From NCBI GenBank assembly GCA_902536925.1, contig CACAZL010000001.1:85845-149844 (forward strand): DNA of 64,000 nt. Direction: 5' to 3'. Below, one piece after another: positions 27,806 through 37,272 of the stretch (its first letter is position 1; the number at the start of each line of letters is the position of its first letter). Under the pieces are notes generated by a model. The model was not told the DNA's origin, ran no database searches, and saw nothing but the letters and a program-made list of their open reading frames with translations. The stretch comes from an uncultured Pelagibacteraceae bacterium (GTDB lineage: Bacteria > Pseudomonadota > Alphaproteobacteria > Pelagibacterales > Pelagibacteraceae). Made by a program: the position numbers and the translations under genes.

Positions 27806-28764
27806 TGAAAAGGATATTAGTTTGCATTTTAATACATAAAAAAACAAAAGAACTAAATTTATTAAAGAATATTAATTATAATAAAAAAGATAAATTCTTA
27901 ATAATTTTAGATAAGACAAATATAAAATTAAATAAAAAAAAATTAAAAAATATCACAATTATAAAAGGTAAAAAAAAAATTAATTCAGTACCATTTTACA
28001 GAAATCTTGCGATTAAACATTCAATTAATAAATATGAAATATTAATGTTTTTAGACTCTGATACAATTCCATCTAAAAACATAATACAAAAACATTATGA
28101 AGCTCACAAAAAATATAAAAAAATTCCTATCATAGGTGGCTCTGTTACTCCAAGTTTTCAGTCAAAATATAAAAGTATCTGGCAATTACTAGATGGTATT
28201 ATGTCTTGGTTTACTTCTATAGAGCCAAAAAAAGATAAGTTAATTAATAGTCCATATCACCTTCCTACATGTAATTTAAGCATTAAAAGTTTCTATTTAA
28301 AAAAATACAATTTATTTTTTGATGAAAATTTGAAGACAGGTGAAGATGTTGATTTATGTAATAAATTTAGATCTTTAAAAATGGAATTAATGTTAATCAA
28401 AAATGCAAATATCTTTCATATCGATAGAGTTAAATTTAAAGATTTTTTAAAACATCAATTAAATTGGGGCAGACACCACTATCATTTGAGATATAAGAAA
28501 ATACTTTTAAAGAGTAGCAGTCTACTAACAATTATATTTTTTCTATTTATATTTCCAATTTTAGTTCCCTTTTTAAATTTAATTATGACTTATTTAATTT
28601 TAATGCCTTGGGTAAAAAAAAATTTTTTTTATATTCTTTGTTTTTTTCCGATACTTATAATTTGCTTTATGAAAAGTATTTCAACATATTTTGAATTCTT
28701 TAATGATATCAAAAATGTGCTTTTATCAAATTTTAAAAAACTTTCCAATCAGTCGGAAAAGTAA
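27805..28764 (+). CDS. Family 2 glycosyltransferase with C-terminal membrane segments
   Basis: A 319-residue GT-A enzyme. The metal-binding motif is FLDSDTIP near residue 75, the acceptor-side acidic motif is GEDVDLCNKF, and a later HQLNWGRHHYH resembles the Q/RxxRW-type motif. Two hydrophobic segments near the C-terminus (about 235-255 and 270-290) would anchor it to the membrane. It resembles enzymes acting on polyprenyl- or lipid-linked acceptors. Its start overlaps the radical SAM stop by one base. Its 3' end overlaps the convergent oxygenase gene by 32 bases. Donor and acceptor are unknown. Confidence 0.78.
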   Translation: MKRILVCILIHKKTKELNLLKNINYNKKDKFLIILDKTNIKLNKKKLKNITIIKGKKKINSVPFYRNLAIKHSINKYEILMFLDSDTIPSKNIIQKHYEAHKKYKKIPIIGGSVTPSFQSKYKSIWQLLDGIMSWFTSIEPKKDKLINSPYHLPTCNLSIKSFYLKKYNLFFDENLKTGEDVDLCNKFRSLKMELMLIKNANIFHIDRVKFKDFLKHQLNWGRHHYHLRYKKILLKSSSLLTIIFFLFIFPILVPFLNLIMTYLILMPWVKKNFFYILCFFPILIICFMKSISTYFEFFNDIKNVLLSNFKKLSNQSEK

Positions 28765-29395
28765 CATAATTCACTTGGAGGCACCTTCTTTCATTTATAA
28801 TTTCTTTTTTTTCCATACCATGCCATGTGTTAGGACCACTTGAGAAGAAATATCCATAATTATCTTTGTAAGGAACAGTTTTTGCTAATTTTAGATTTTC
28901 ATCATAAAAATCTGTTCCTAAGTCTTCTTTTTCATTATGTTTGTTTACAAATAATAAACATGACATAAGTTTCTCTTTGATATCACAATGTGGTTTTAGC
29001 CAGAAACCTTTTCTATCACAGATAACTTCAACTCTTACATATGAATTAGAAAGATCTTTATTTATCATTTCAGAAATTTTTTTGTAAGTTGGTGGATTTT
29101 GAAGTTCTTTAACAAATTCAACAAGATTAGGAAATTGATTTGAATTTTCTTTTGTCACAAAACATCTAAACTTTAATGCCTTACCTCCATCTGATATACC
29201 TTCTCTAAACTTACCTTCGCCCCCATCAATTGCTCTAGTACCATCATAATTTAGATTATGCTCTATCGGGTTAGCTATGTCTGCGTTTACAATTTCCTGA
29301 ACTTGGCCATCAGTTAGCGGTTGATTTATTTCCCAATGTTCAAAAGGAGTTTTGTGATTTGACGAATTTTTTAATATTGAATTTAAAAATGCCAT
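28733..29395 (-). CDS. 2-oxoglutarate/Fe(II)-dependent oxygenase-like protein
   Basis: The 220-residue protein has a plausible iron-binding facial triad: H136-x-D138 in LKPHCDIKEK and H192 in PNTWHGMEKK. An arginine about 11 residues later (R203 or R204) could bind 2-oxoglutarate. The region between is beta-rich, as in the double-stranded beta-helix fold. The substrate is unknown. Its start overlaps the stop of the ELM1-like gene by one base, so the two are probably coupled, and its 3' end overlaps the membrane GT2 gene. Hydroxylation of a surface sugar, lipid or amino acid is possible but unproven. Confidence 0.68.
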   Translation of the reverse strand: MAFLNSILKNSSNHKTPFEHWEINQPLTDGQVQEIVNADIANPIEHNLNYDGTRAIDGGEGKFREGISDGGKALKFRCFVTKENSNQFPNLVEFVKELQNPPTYKKISEMINKDLSNSYVRVEVICDRKGFWLKPHCDIKEKLMSCLLFVNKHNEKEDLGTDFYDENLKLAKTVPYKDNYGYFFSSGPNTWHGMEKKEIINERRCLQVNYVTFPTDWKVF

Positions 29396-30342
29396 TATAA
29401 TTGAATTTTATCTTTAATGATATTTGCTACTCTATTCGTTTCATTTAATTTTTCATAGTTCCAATTTTCTAATTTTTCCTCTAATTCTCTGACAATTTTC
29501 ATTTCTTGAAATAATTTTCTAAAATTTTTAAATCTTTTATCGTTTTTTTTAGGTGGAATAGTGGCAATATAAATTGGTTTTCCAGTTAAAGCTGCCTCAG
29601 AAATCATAGAGCTTGAATCACACGTAATAACTATATGTTTTGATATTGCAAGTGCGCTTAAATAAGCCTTTTTGTTAACACTATCTAAAACCAAATGATC
29701 ATTTCCAAAATATATTTTTGCATGTTCTATGGTTCCCTTTGGCGTTCTCATAGAGGGTATGACTACTAAACTAAGATTATTTTCTTTTACTAAATAATTT
29801 ACTTTTGAAAAAATTTCTTGGATATTTCTATCTGAGTAATCATAATACTGGGTAGGACCACCAATTATTAATGAAATTATATTTTTATCCTTCAATTTAC
29901 TTGAAATACTAAACAAATATTCTTTGTCTTTTTCAATTTCTTCACTTGTTAAATAATGAATAGCTCCTTTTGTTTTTATTACATTATATCCATCAAGATT
30001 GTCGTGCTCAGGTACTACAACTAGATCAAAATTGTCTAGTTTTATCTTTGGATTTTGAATATGAATATTAAATACTTTTTTCTTTAATTTTTTTTTTAAG
30101 AATAATGATGGAATAATACTTTTTCTCCCACATGAAATAATTAAATCAACATCTTCGCATTCAATTTTTTTAAAAACTGAGTCAGATATCGGAGTGAATT
30201 TTGGTGGTATAACTTTCCAGAAACCTTTTGTTTCAACTGTGTGGTGAGAATAATTTATATCTAAAGCTTTAGCCAAACCCTCTACTTGGCTAATCATCCC
30301 ATGCATACCTTCTGTTAATAATATACCTTTCAATTTAGTCAT
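29395..30342 (-). CDS. ELM1-like protein (COG3660 family), GT-B-like
   Basis: The 315-residue product matches the bacterial family named after plant mitochondrial fission protein ELM1: GILLTEGMHGMISQVEGLAKAL at the start, DLIISCGRKSIIPS, NIHIQNPKI, LIIGGPTQYY, and near the end ITCDSSSMISEAALTGKPIY. The overall pattern resembles a GT-B-fold transferase, and bacterial members often sit near lipopolysaccharide or glycan genes, but the biochemical role is not established. The gene is divergent from trxB with 21 bases between the starts. It is followed by the 2-oxoglutarate oxygenase gene with a TAATG overlap. Confidence 0.72.
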   Translation of the reverse strand: MTKLKGILLTEGMHGMISQVEGLAKALDINYSHHTVETKGFWKVIPPKFTPISDSVFKKIECEDVDLIISCGRKSIIPSLFLKKKLKKKVFNIHIQNPKIKLDNFDLVVVPEHDNLDGYNVIKTKGAIHYLTSEEIEKDKEYLFSISSKLKDKNIISLIIGGPTQYYDYSDRNIQEIFSKVNYLVKENNLSLVVIPSMRTPKGTIEHAKIYFGNDHLVLDSVNKKAYLSALAISKHIVITCDSSSMISEAALTGKPIYIATIPPKKNDKRFKNFRKLFQEMKIVRELEEKLENWNYEKLNETNRVANIIKDKIQL

Positions 30343-30363
30343 TAATCATTATATAGCTTTCAT

Positions 30364-31308
30364 ATGAGTGAAAATCCAACTAAACACACAAAAGTGTTAA
30401 TAATTGGGTCAGGTCCTGCTGGATATACAGCAGCAATTTATGCTGCAAGAGCAATGTTAAAACCAATATTAGTTCATGGTATGGAACCTGGTGGCCAGTT
30501 AACAACAACAACTGATGTTGAAAATTTCCCTGGATTTAAAGATGTTATACAAGGGCCATGGCTTATGGATCAAATGAAAGGTCAGGCAGAAGTAGTTGGA
30601 ACTGAAATGATTCAAGATCATATTGCATCAGTGGACTTAAAATCTAAGCCATTTAAAGCTGTTGGAGATAGCGGCCAAATTTATGAGGCAGACTCAATTA
30701 TTATTTCAACTGGAGCACAAGCTAGATGGTTGAATATAGACTCTGAACAAAATTTCAGAGGTTTTGGTGTGTCTGCATGTGCAACATGTGATGGATTTTT
30801 CTTCAAAGACAAAACTGTTGCTGTTGTCGGGGGAGGAAATGCTGCAGTTGAAGAAGCTATGTTTTTAACAAAATTTGCCTCAAAGGTCCAGCTTATACAT
30901 AGAAGAGATAGTTTGAGAGCAGAAAAATTACTTCAAAAGAAATTGATGGAAAATAAAAAAATTGAAATAATTTGGGACTCTGTTGTTGATGAAGTTATTG
31001 GGGATAATGATCCTAAAAATGTAACTGGATTAAAAATTAAGAATGTTAAAACAAATAAAATAGACGAATTAAAAATTGATGGATTGTTCATAGCTATAGG
31101 GCATGATCCAGCAACCTCATTATTTAAAGACCAACTAGAAATGGATAATGAGGGTTATTTAATAACAAAACCAGAGTCTACGGAAACAAATATACCAGGA
31201 GTTTTTGCTGCTGGTGATGTAAAAGATAAAATATTTAGACAGGCAGTTACAGCAGCTGGTATGGGATGCATGGCAGCACTAGAGGCTGAAAAACATTTAT
31301 CCAAATAA
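30364..31308 (+). CDS. trxB: Thioredoxin reductase
   Basis: TrxB passes electrons from NADPH through FAD and a redox disulfide to thioredoxin. The 314-residue protein has the N-terminal FAD motif IIGSGPAGYTAAIYAARA, the redox pair C139-A-T-C142, the NADPH-binding VVGGGNAAVEEA and HRRDSLRAEK, and the C-terminal FAD motif GVFAAGDVKDK. All catalytic features are intact and the length is normal. It lies immediately before an NAD-dependent epimerase/reductase gene with no intergenic base. It is divergent from the ELM1-like gene. Confidence 0.95.
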   Translation: MSENPTKHTKVLIIGSGPAGYTAAIYAARAMLKPILVHGMEPGGQLTTTTDVENFPGFKDVIQGPWLMDQMKGQAEVVGTEMIQDHIASVDLKSKPFKAVGDSGQIYEADSIIISTGAQARWLNIDSEQNFRGFGVSACATCDGFFFKDKTVAVVGGGNAAVEEAMFLTKFASKVQLIHRRDSLRAEKLLQKKLMENKKIEIIWDSVVDEVIGDNDPKNVTGLKIKNVKTNKIDELKIDGLFIAIGHDPATSLFKDQLEMDNEGYLITKPESTETNIPGVFAAGDVKDKIFRQAVTAAGMGCMAALEAEKHLSK

Positions 31309-32328
31309 ATGAATGAAACAGTATTGTTAACGGGTATAAGTGGATGGATCGCTAAACACACTGCAATTGAATTATTAAAATCGGGATATAAAGTTTTAGG
31401 CACTGTTAGAGATTCTGGTTTAATAGAGCAAACAAAAAAAACCATAAATGAATATGCATCAATTGATAAATTATCATTTGTCGAATTAGATCTTTTAAAA
31501 GACGAAGGTTGGGATGAGGCATTAAAAGGCTGTAAGTATGTAATGCATGTGGCTTCTCCTTTCCCTTTAAAGACCTCTAGAGATCGTGAAAGTCTTGTTC
31601 CAACAGCTAAAGATGGAACTATAAGAGTTTTAAAAGCTGCTGTTAATGCGGGAGTTGAACGTATTATTAAAACTTCTTCAATTGCAACAATGTTTAGAAA
31701 ACCTAATAGGACAAATCCATATACATTTGGTGAAAATGATTGGAGTGATGCTAATTGGAAAGGTTGTAATGATTACTTTGTTTCAAAAATCAAGGCTGAA
31801 AAAGCAGCTTGGGAATTTATGGAGAATAAAGGTTTAAAGAATAAGTTGGTATGTATATGTCCTGGAGGTGTCTTTGGAGACGCTTTAGATACTAAAGAAA
31901 AAACTTCGATAAGTTATGTTAAACTATTTCTAGAAGGTAAATATCCAGGTGCTCCTGATTTTAGTATTTTAGTCTCAGATATGAAAGATGTAGTGAAAGC
32001 TCACATCAATTCTTTAACAAGACCAGATGTTGGTGGAAGACGACTAATAATTGGCTCTGAGGTCAAAAGAATGATAGATTTTTCTAATATTATGGCTGAA
32101 GCATTACCTAAATATTCAAAAAAACTTCCAAAAAGAGTGTTGCCAAACTTTTTAGTGAGAATAATTAGTCATCTGGATACGAGTGCAAAAATGATGGTTC
32201 CAGATTTAGGAATTCAAATGCAAACTGATGCTTCGTATGCTGAAAATTTATTGGGATTTAAATTTCAGCCGGCTAGAGGATGTATTGAGGATGCAGCAAA
32301 ATCAGTAGTTAGACTTGGATTGGTATAA
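31309..32328 (+). CDS. NAD(P)-dependent epimerase/dihydroflavonol-4-reductase-like protein
   Basis: An extended short-chain dehydrogenase of 339 residues. It has the N-terminal Rossmann motif LTGISGWIAKH (GxxGxxA type), the segment VMHVASPFPL typical of the dihydroflavonol reductase/aldehyde reductase group, and the active-site YFVSK (Y-x3-K). The usual C-terminal substrate region follows (PDVGGRRLIIGSE). Bacterial members reduce varied aldehydes or ketones, so the substrate cannot be given. The ATG follows the trxB stop directly. A small membrane protein gene begins one base after its stop. Confidence 0.82.
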   Translation: MNETVLLTGISGWIAKHTAIELLKSGYKVLGTVRDSGLIEQTKKTINEYASIDKLSFVELDLLKDEGWDEALKGCKYVMHVASPFPLKTSRDRESLVPTAKDGTIRVLKAAVNAGVERIIKTSSIATMFRKPNRTNPYTFGENDWSDANWKGCNDYFVSKIKAEKAAWEFMENKGLKNKLVCICPGGVFGDALDTKEKTSISYVKLFLEGKYPGAPDFSILVSDMKDVVKAHINSLTRPDVGGRRLIIGSEVKRMIDFSNIMAEALPKYSKKLPKRVLPNFLVRIISHLDTSAKMMVPDLGIQMQTDASYAENLLGFKFQPARGCIEDAAKSVVRLGLV

Positions 32329-32329
32329 T

Positions 32330-32749
32330 ATGACAAAAGGAATAAAGTGGATTATGTTTGCAACTGGCTGGATGTCATTCAGGGCTATTGGTTCAAGTTT
32401 AATTTTATTTTGGACAATCACAGAAAATGAGAGAGCTGCACCATACGAGTGGATTGTATCTTTGACTGGTGATTTTATAATTGGAATAACTGCTTTATTT
32501 CTAGTTTACTATATTTATAAAAAACCATCTGCAGTACTTTGGGGTATTTTATTAGCTTGGAACTTTGTTGGTTTATTTGATTTATATGAGGCCATAACAA
32601 CTAGTATTTTAGTTCCATATGAACCAATTCCAGAATTAGGATTAAATGATTTTGGTGTAAAATCTGTACTTACTCTTAACTCAATAATTCATATATCGGC
32701 GATTTATTTGTTATTTCAGTCTAGAATAAAAAGTTATTTTAATTTATAA
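32330..32749 (+). CDS. Small integral membrane protein, unknown function
   Basis: I do not recognise this family with certainty. The 139-residue product starts at the ATG at 32330 (MTKGIKWIMFATGWMS); a TTG five codons earlier is less likely because it lies inside the previous gene. Four membrane segments are visible at about residues 5-24, 41-58, 66-82 and 109-127. Aromatic residues cluster near the membrane ends. It follows the epimerase gene by one base and precedes psiE by ten bases, so it is part of a trxB-epimerase-membrane protein-psiE unit. Confidence 0.6.
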   Translation: MTKGIKWIMFATGWMSFRAIGSSLILFWTITENERAAPYEWIVSLTGDFIIGITALFLVYYIYKKPSAVLWGILLAWNFVGLFDLYEAITTSILVPYEPIPELGLNDFGVKSVLTLNSIIHISAIYLLFQSRIKSYFNL

Positions 32750-32759
32750 AAGATTGTTA

Positions 32760-33134
32760 ATGGAAAACATTGTAAAGCAAATCCAGCTTGTAGCATTAGT
32801 AATCATTTTAGTTAGTACAGTTATTGCTTTTGGGCAAGAAATGTACCAGATGATACTCGTGCAAAGAGTTACTTTGGCCGATCTGCTTTTACTTTTTTTA
32901 TATCTTGAAGTGCTCGCAATGGTTAGGGTATTTTGGGAAAGCCAATCAATTCAAATTACACTGCCGTTATTTATTGCTATAACTGCACTAGCTAGATTTA
33001 TTATTTTACAAGGAAAATCTCTAAATCCAGAGATATTACTATATGAAGCAGGTGCGATTGTTTTAATTGCTTTAGCAATTGTAATTCTAAGATTTAGAAA
33101 TTCTTCACTAATTGGACTAAATAAAAAAAAATAG
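32760..33134 (+). CDS. psiE: PsiE-like (phosphate-starvation-inducible) membrane protein
   Basis: A 124-residue membrane protein with four hydrophobic segments. It resembles PsiE: the segment LADLLLLFLYLEVLAMVRVFW followed by RFIILQGKSLNPEILLYEAG matches the family pattern of conserved L-E and R-x3-L residues in the middle of the protein. PsiE is induced by phosphate starvation in E. coli, but its function is unknown. The ATG at 32760 is preferred over a TTG two codons earlier. It ends two bases from the convergent aminotransferase gene. No Pho box was identified. Confidence 0.75.
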   Translation: MENIVKQIQLVALVIILVSTVIAFGQEMYQMILVQRVTLADLLLLFLYLEVLAMVRVFWESQSIQITLPLFIAITALARFIILQGKSLNPEILLYEAGAIVLIALAIVILRFRNSSLIGLNKKK

Positions 33135-33136
33135 GT

Positions 33137-34324
33137 TTATCCTAAATCCTCACAAAAATTTTTAATTCTAGACATTGCTATTTTAAGTTTTGCCATTGAG
33201 GTTGCATATGAAATTCTAAAATATCCATCTAAACCAAATGCTGAGCCCTGAACAGCTGCAACATTTTGTTTTTCTAAAAGCTTTTGGACAAATTCAGTAT
33301 CTTTTTTAAGTTTAGTTCTTTTATTTAAAAGTTTTTTACAATTCGGAAATACGTAAAATGCACCATTAGGTTTCAAGCAGCTAATACCATCAATATTATT
33401 TAAACTTTTTACAACAAAATCTCTTCTTTCTTTAAATGATTTTGCTCTTTTCTTAATAAAGTCTTGTTTTCCATTTAAAGCTTCAACAGCTGCTGCTTGA
33501 CTAATTGATGATGGATTCGAAGTAGACTGAGACTGAATTTTTCTAATTGCAGAAATTATTTCTTTTGGTCCAGCCGCATAACCAATTCTCCACCCAGTCA
33601 TTGCATATGACTTGCTCACCCCATTCATCGTTAATGTTCGAGATTTTAATTTTGAAATTTGTGCAATAGTAAAGAATTTAAAATTATCATATTTAACATG
33701 CTCATAAATATCATCGCTCAAAATGTGAACTTTTTTGTTTTTGATTAAAATTTTAGCTAATTTTTGAATTTCTGATTTGCTGTATCCAGATCCAGTTGGA
33801 TTAGATGGTGAGTTAAGGATTATCCATTTCGTTCTTTTTGTAATTGCAGCTTTTAATTTTGCAGGTGTAATTTTAAATCCATCTTTTTCATCACATTTTA
33901 CTATTTTTGGTTTTCCTCCTGCTAAGAGAACCATATCCGGATATGAAACCCAGAATGGAGCAGGAATAATAACTTCATCTCCTTTATTTAAAGTTGCCAT
34001 AAAAGTGTTATAGAGAACTTGTTTCCCTCCAGTTCCAACTGTGATTTCATCTAGTTTGTAATTTAGTTTATTTTCTCTTTTAAATTTTTTTAAAATTGCT
34101 TTTTTTAATGCTGGAGTTCCATCAACTGCTGTATACTTTGTATCTCCGTCTCTTATTGCTTTAATAGCTGCATTTTTAACATTGATAGGAGTATCAAAAT
34201 CTGGTTCCCCTGCCCCAAGTCCAACTACATCTTTTCCTGCAGCTCTTAATTCTCTTGCCTTTTGAGTAACTGCAATAGTTGGGGATGGTTTAATTCTTTT
34301 TAAATTATTAGATATTATGCTCAT
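33137..34324 (-). CDS. aspC: Aspartate aminotransferase (class I, fold-type I PLP enzyme)
   Basis: This enzyme exchanges amino groups between aspartate and 2-oxoglutarate, and in alphaproteobacteria often also serves prephenate or aromatic amino acids. The 395-residue protein has the N-terminal VGLGAGEPDFDTP, NSPSNPTGSGYS, LSDDIYEHVKYD, the PLP-lysine motif GVSKSYAMTGWRIGY, and the C-terminal FRISYATS with the substrate-binding arginine. Length and motifs fit the 1-beta subgroup. It is divergent from uvrB with 36 bases between the starts, so both promoters must be compact. Confidence 0.9.
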   Translation of the reverse strand: MSIISNNLKRIKPSPTIAVTQKARELRAAGKDVVGLGAGEPDFDTPINVKNAAIKAIRDGDTKYTAVDGTPALKKAILKKFKRENKLNYKLDEITVGTGGKQVLYNTFMATLNKGDEVIIPAPFWVSYPDMVLLAGGKPKIVKCDEKDGFKITPAKLKAAITKRTKWIILNSPSNPTGSGYSKSEIQKLAKILIKNKKVHILSDDIYEHVKYDNFKFFTIAQISKLKSRTLTMNGVSKSYAMTGWRIGYAAGPKEIISAIRKIQSQSTSNPSSISQAAAVEALNGKQDFIKKRAKSFKERRDFVVKSLNNIDGISCLKPNGAFYVFPNCKKLLNKRTKLKKDTEFVQKLLEKQNVAAVQGSAFGLDGYFRISYATSMAKLKIAMSRIKNFCEDLG

Positions 34325-34360
34325 TGAATTATGAAATTATTCAATTACGTTGTTTAATAT

Positions 34361-36535
34361 ATGGAGAATACATATCAAGACCTAATTACAGACATTCAGA
34401 GTAAAAACCCAAAAATCGGTGGAAAACTCGAAGGTGGAAAAAAATTCAAAATAAAGTCAGATTTTACCCCGGCTGGTGACCAGCCAGATGCAATTAAAAG
34501 GCTTGTCCAAGGAGCTAAAAAAAATGAGTTTAATCAAGTATTATTAGGAGTAACTGGATCTGGAAAAACTTTTACAATGGCAAAAGTTATAGAAGCTACG
34601 AATAGACCAGCGTTAATATTGGCACCAAATAAAACTTTGGCAGCTCAACTTTACGGTGAGATGAAAACTTTTTTTCCAGATAATGCTGTTGAGTATTTTG
34701 TATCTTATTATGATTATTACACTCCAGAAGCTTACGTACCAAGATCAGACACATACATCGAAAAAGAAGCATCAATAAACGAACAGATTGATAGAATGAG
34801 ACACTCGGCAACAAGATCTCTTCTTGAAAGAGACGATGTTTTAATTGTTGCGAGTGTTTCCTGTATTTATGGTTTGGGATCAGTTGAAGCTTACAGCAAA
34901 ATGACTCTAACTCTACAGAAAAACTATGAATATAATAGAGAACAAATAATAAAATCTCTTGTTGCTCTTCAGTACAAAAGAAATGATCAAAATTTTTTTA
35001 GAGGAACATTTAGGGCAAGGGGAGAATATTTAGAAATATTTCCATCTCATTTAGAGGATAGAGCATGGAGACTAAGTTTATTTGGTGATAAACTAGAAAA
35101 GATTGAAGAATTTGATCCTTTGACTGGAGACCAGGTTAGAGACCTTAACCTTGTAAAAGTTTATGCTAACTCTCATTACATCACTCCTAAACCAACTGTA
35201 GAACAAGCAATTATAAAAATAAGAAGAGAATTAGAAGAGACTTTAAAAAAACACAAAGCAGAAAATAAATTATTAGAAGCGCAACGATTAGAGGAGAGAA
35301 CTAAATTTGATTTAGAAATGATTGAGGCAACTGGATCTTGTGCGGGAATTGAAAATTATTCAAGATTTTTATCTGGTAGAAAACCAGGAGAGCCACCACC
35401 TACTCTTTTTGAATATTTTCCTGATAACACATTAGTTTTTGTAGATGAATCTCATGTTACTGTTCCCCAACTTAATGGGATGTTTAAGGGAGATAGATCT
35501 AGAAAAAGTACGTTGGCTGAGTATGGTTTTAGATTGCCATCTTGCATGGATAACAGACCTTTAAAATTTGAGGAGTGGGATTTGATGAGAACACAAACTG
35601 TATTTGTTTCAGCAACTCCTGGACCGTGGGAGTTAGAACAAACGAAAGGCAAGTTTATTGATCAGGTAATAAGACCTACAGGATTAATAGATCCACCAGT
35701 TGACATTAGACCAGCAAAAAATCAAGTAGACGACCTTATGCATGAATGCAAAAAAGTAGTTGAGAATAATTATAGAGTTTTGGTTACAACACTTACAAAA
35801 AAAATGGCAGAGGATTTAACCGAGTATCTTCATGAAAATGGGATAAAAGTAAGATACCTTCATTCTGATATAGATACACTTGAGAGAATAGAGATTATGA
35901 GAGATCTTAGAATGGGTGTATTTGATGTTCTTGTTGGAATAAATTTATTAAGAGAAGGTTTAGATATTCCAGAATGTGCATTAGTTGGAATACTAGATGC
36001 TGATAAGGAAGGATTTTTGCGATCAGAAACTTCACTAATTCAAACAATAGGAAGAGCCGCAAGAAATGTAGATGGAAAAGTTATTCTTTATGCCGATAAA
36101 GAAACCAAAAGTATAAAGAAAGCAATTAAAGAAACTGAGAGAAGAAGAAAGATTCAATTAGAGTACAATAAGAAAAATAAAATCGATGCTAAATCTGTAA
36201 AAAAAGAAATAAGTGATATTTTAGAAAGTGTTTACGAGAAAGATTATGTCAAAATAAGCGAAGGTTCCAATATTGGCGGTAACCTTAAAAAACATTTAAA
36301 AGGATTAGACAAAAAGATGAAGGAAGCTGCATCTAATCTGGAATTTGAAGAAGCTGCTAAAATTAGAGATGAAATGAGAAAACTTCAAAGTACCGAATTA
36401 GAAATAACTTTAAACCCTAAAATTAGACAGTACGATGTTAAAAATAAAATTTATCCTAAGGGTAGATCAACATTAGGTATGCCTGGTACAAGAGTTACAA
36501 AAAAAAGAGAAAAAAAGTGGAAGCACGGAAGATAA
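34361..36535 (+). CDS. uvrB: Excinuclease ABC subunit UvrB
   Basis: UvrB is the DNA-damage-verifying helicase-like subunit of nucleotide excision repair. The 724-residue protein has the Walker A motif [12 protein letters not shown], the beta-hairpin segment [20 protein letters not shown], Walker B VDESH, and the helicase motifs [14 protein letters not shown] and [11 protein letters not shown]-terminal UVR domain ([18 protein letters not shown]) contacts UvrC. The final basic segment is rich in lysine. It overlaps the SDR gene by 19 bases, and uvrC lies in the same transcription unit. Confidence 0.96.
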   Translation: MENTYQDLITDIQSKNPKIGGKLEGGKKFKIKSDFTPAGDQPDAIKRLVQGAKKNEFNQVLLGVTGSGKTFTMAKVIEATNRPALILAPNKTLAAQLYGEMKTFFPDNAVEYFVSYYDYYTPEAYVPRSDTYIEKEASINEQIDRMRHSATRSLLERDDVLIVASVSCIYGLGSVEAYSKMTLTLQKNYEYNREQIIKSLVALQYKRNDQNFFRGTFRARGEYLEIFPSHLEDRAWRLSLFGDKLEKIEEFDPLTGDQVRDLNLVKVYANSHYITPKPTVEQAIIKIRRELEETLKKHKAENKLLEAQRLEERTKFDLEMIEATGSCAGIENYSRFLSGRKPGEPPPTLFEYFPDNTLVFVDESHVTVPQLNGMFKGDRSRKSTLAEYGFRLPSCMDNRPLKFEEWDLMRTQTVFVSATPGPWELEQTKGKFIDQVIRPTGLIDPPVDIRPAKNQVDDLMHECKKVVENNYRVLVTTLTKKMAEDLTEYLHENGIKVRYLHSDIDTLERIEIMRDLRMGVFDVLVGINLLREGLDIPECALVGILDADKEGFLRSETSLIQTIGRAARNVDGKVILYADKETKSIKKAIKETERRRKIQLEYNKKNKIDAKSVKKEISDILESVYEKDYVKISEGSNIGGNLKKHLKGLDKKMKEAASNLEFEEAAKIRDEMRKLQSTELEITLNPKIRQYDVKNKIYPKGRSTLGMPGTRVTKKREKKWKHGR

Positions 36536-37272
36536 TAATTACCGGAGCAGCAACTCGAATGGGAGCTGCCATAGCTAAAAAATTATCTGGACCAAATATT
36601 GAAATTGTTATCCATTATAACAAATCTAAGTCCAAAGCAGAGAGTCTTAAAAAAGATTTAAATAAAGGTGGTACAAAAATTTATTTGGTAAAAGCAGATT
36701 TGACTAAAGAAAAAGAGATAGAGAAAATGTTAAAGTTTTCAAAATCAAAGTTGAAGTATTTTGATTGTTTAATTAATAATGCTTCATTATTTGAGAACGA
36801 TAAACTTGAAAATTTCGCATCAATAAGTTGGGATAGCCATTTAAAAGCGAATTTAAAAGCACCAGCTTTATTATCAAAGGGTTTTGCAAAAAATATTAGA
36901 GGCAAAAACAATAATATTATTAATATAATTGATCAAAGAATATTTAAATTAACACCATATTTTTTTTCATATACATTAAGTAAAACTGGTCTTTACACCT
37001 TAACCAAGACTAGCGCCATGAGTCTTGCCCCAAATATTAGAGTGAATGGAATTGCCCCAGGTCCAACTATTAAAAATAAAAGACAGTCTGACAAACATTT
37101 TAAAAAGCAATACATGGCAACACCTCTTAAAAGACAGACAAATGTTCAAGAAATCTGCAATGCTGTTGACTTTTTTATTAAAAATAGATCTATTACCGGT
37201 CAAGTTTTAGCAATTGATAGTGGCCAAAACTTAAACTGGCAAACTCCAGACATAATGGGTGGTAAGGAATGA
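36517..37272 (+). CDS. Short-chain dehydrogenase, pteridine reductase/FolM-like
   Basis: A 251-residue SDR starting at GTG 36517, inside the end of uvrB. The cofactor motif reads TGAATRMG near residues 9-16: a TGxxxRxG pattern in place of TGxxxGxG, a hallmark of PTR1/FolM-type pteridine reductases that prefer NADPH. INNAS and the active-site YTLSKTGLY (Y-x3-K) are present, as is a C-terminal [12 protein letters not shown]. FolM reduces dihydromonapterin and can act as a dihydrofolate reductase. The dihydroneopterin aldolase gene folB lies one gene downstream, supporting a pterin role. Substrate remains inferred. Confidence 0.75.
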   Translation: MEARKIIITGAATRMGAAIAKKLSGPNIEIVIHYNKSKSKAESLKKDLNKGGTKIYLVKADLTKEKEIEKMLKFSKSKLKYFDCLINNASLFENDKLENFASISWDSHLKANLKAPALLSKGFAKNIRGKNNNIINIIDQRIFKLTPYFFSYTLSKTGLYTLTKTSAMSLAPNIRVNGIAPGPTIKNKRQSDKHFKKQYMATPLKRQTNVQEICNAVDFFIKNRSITGQVLAIDSGQNLNWQTPDIMGGKE

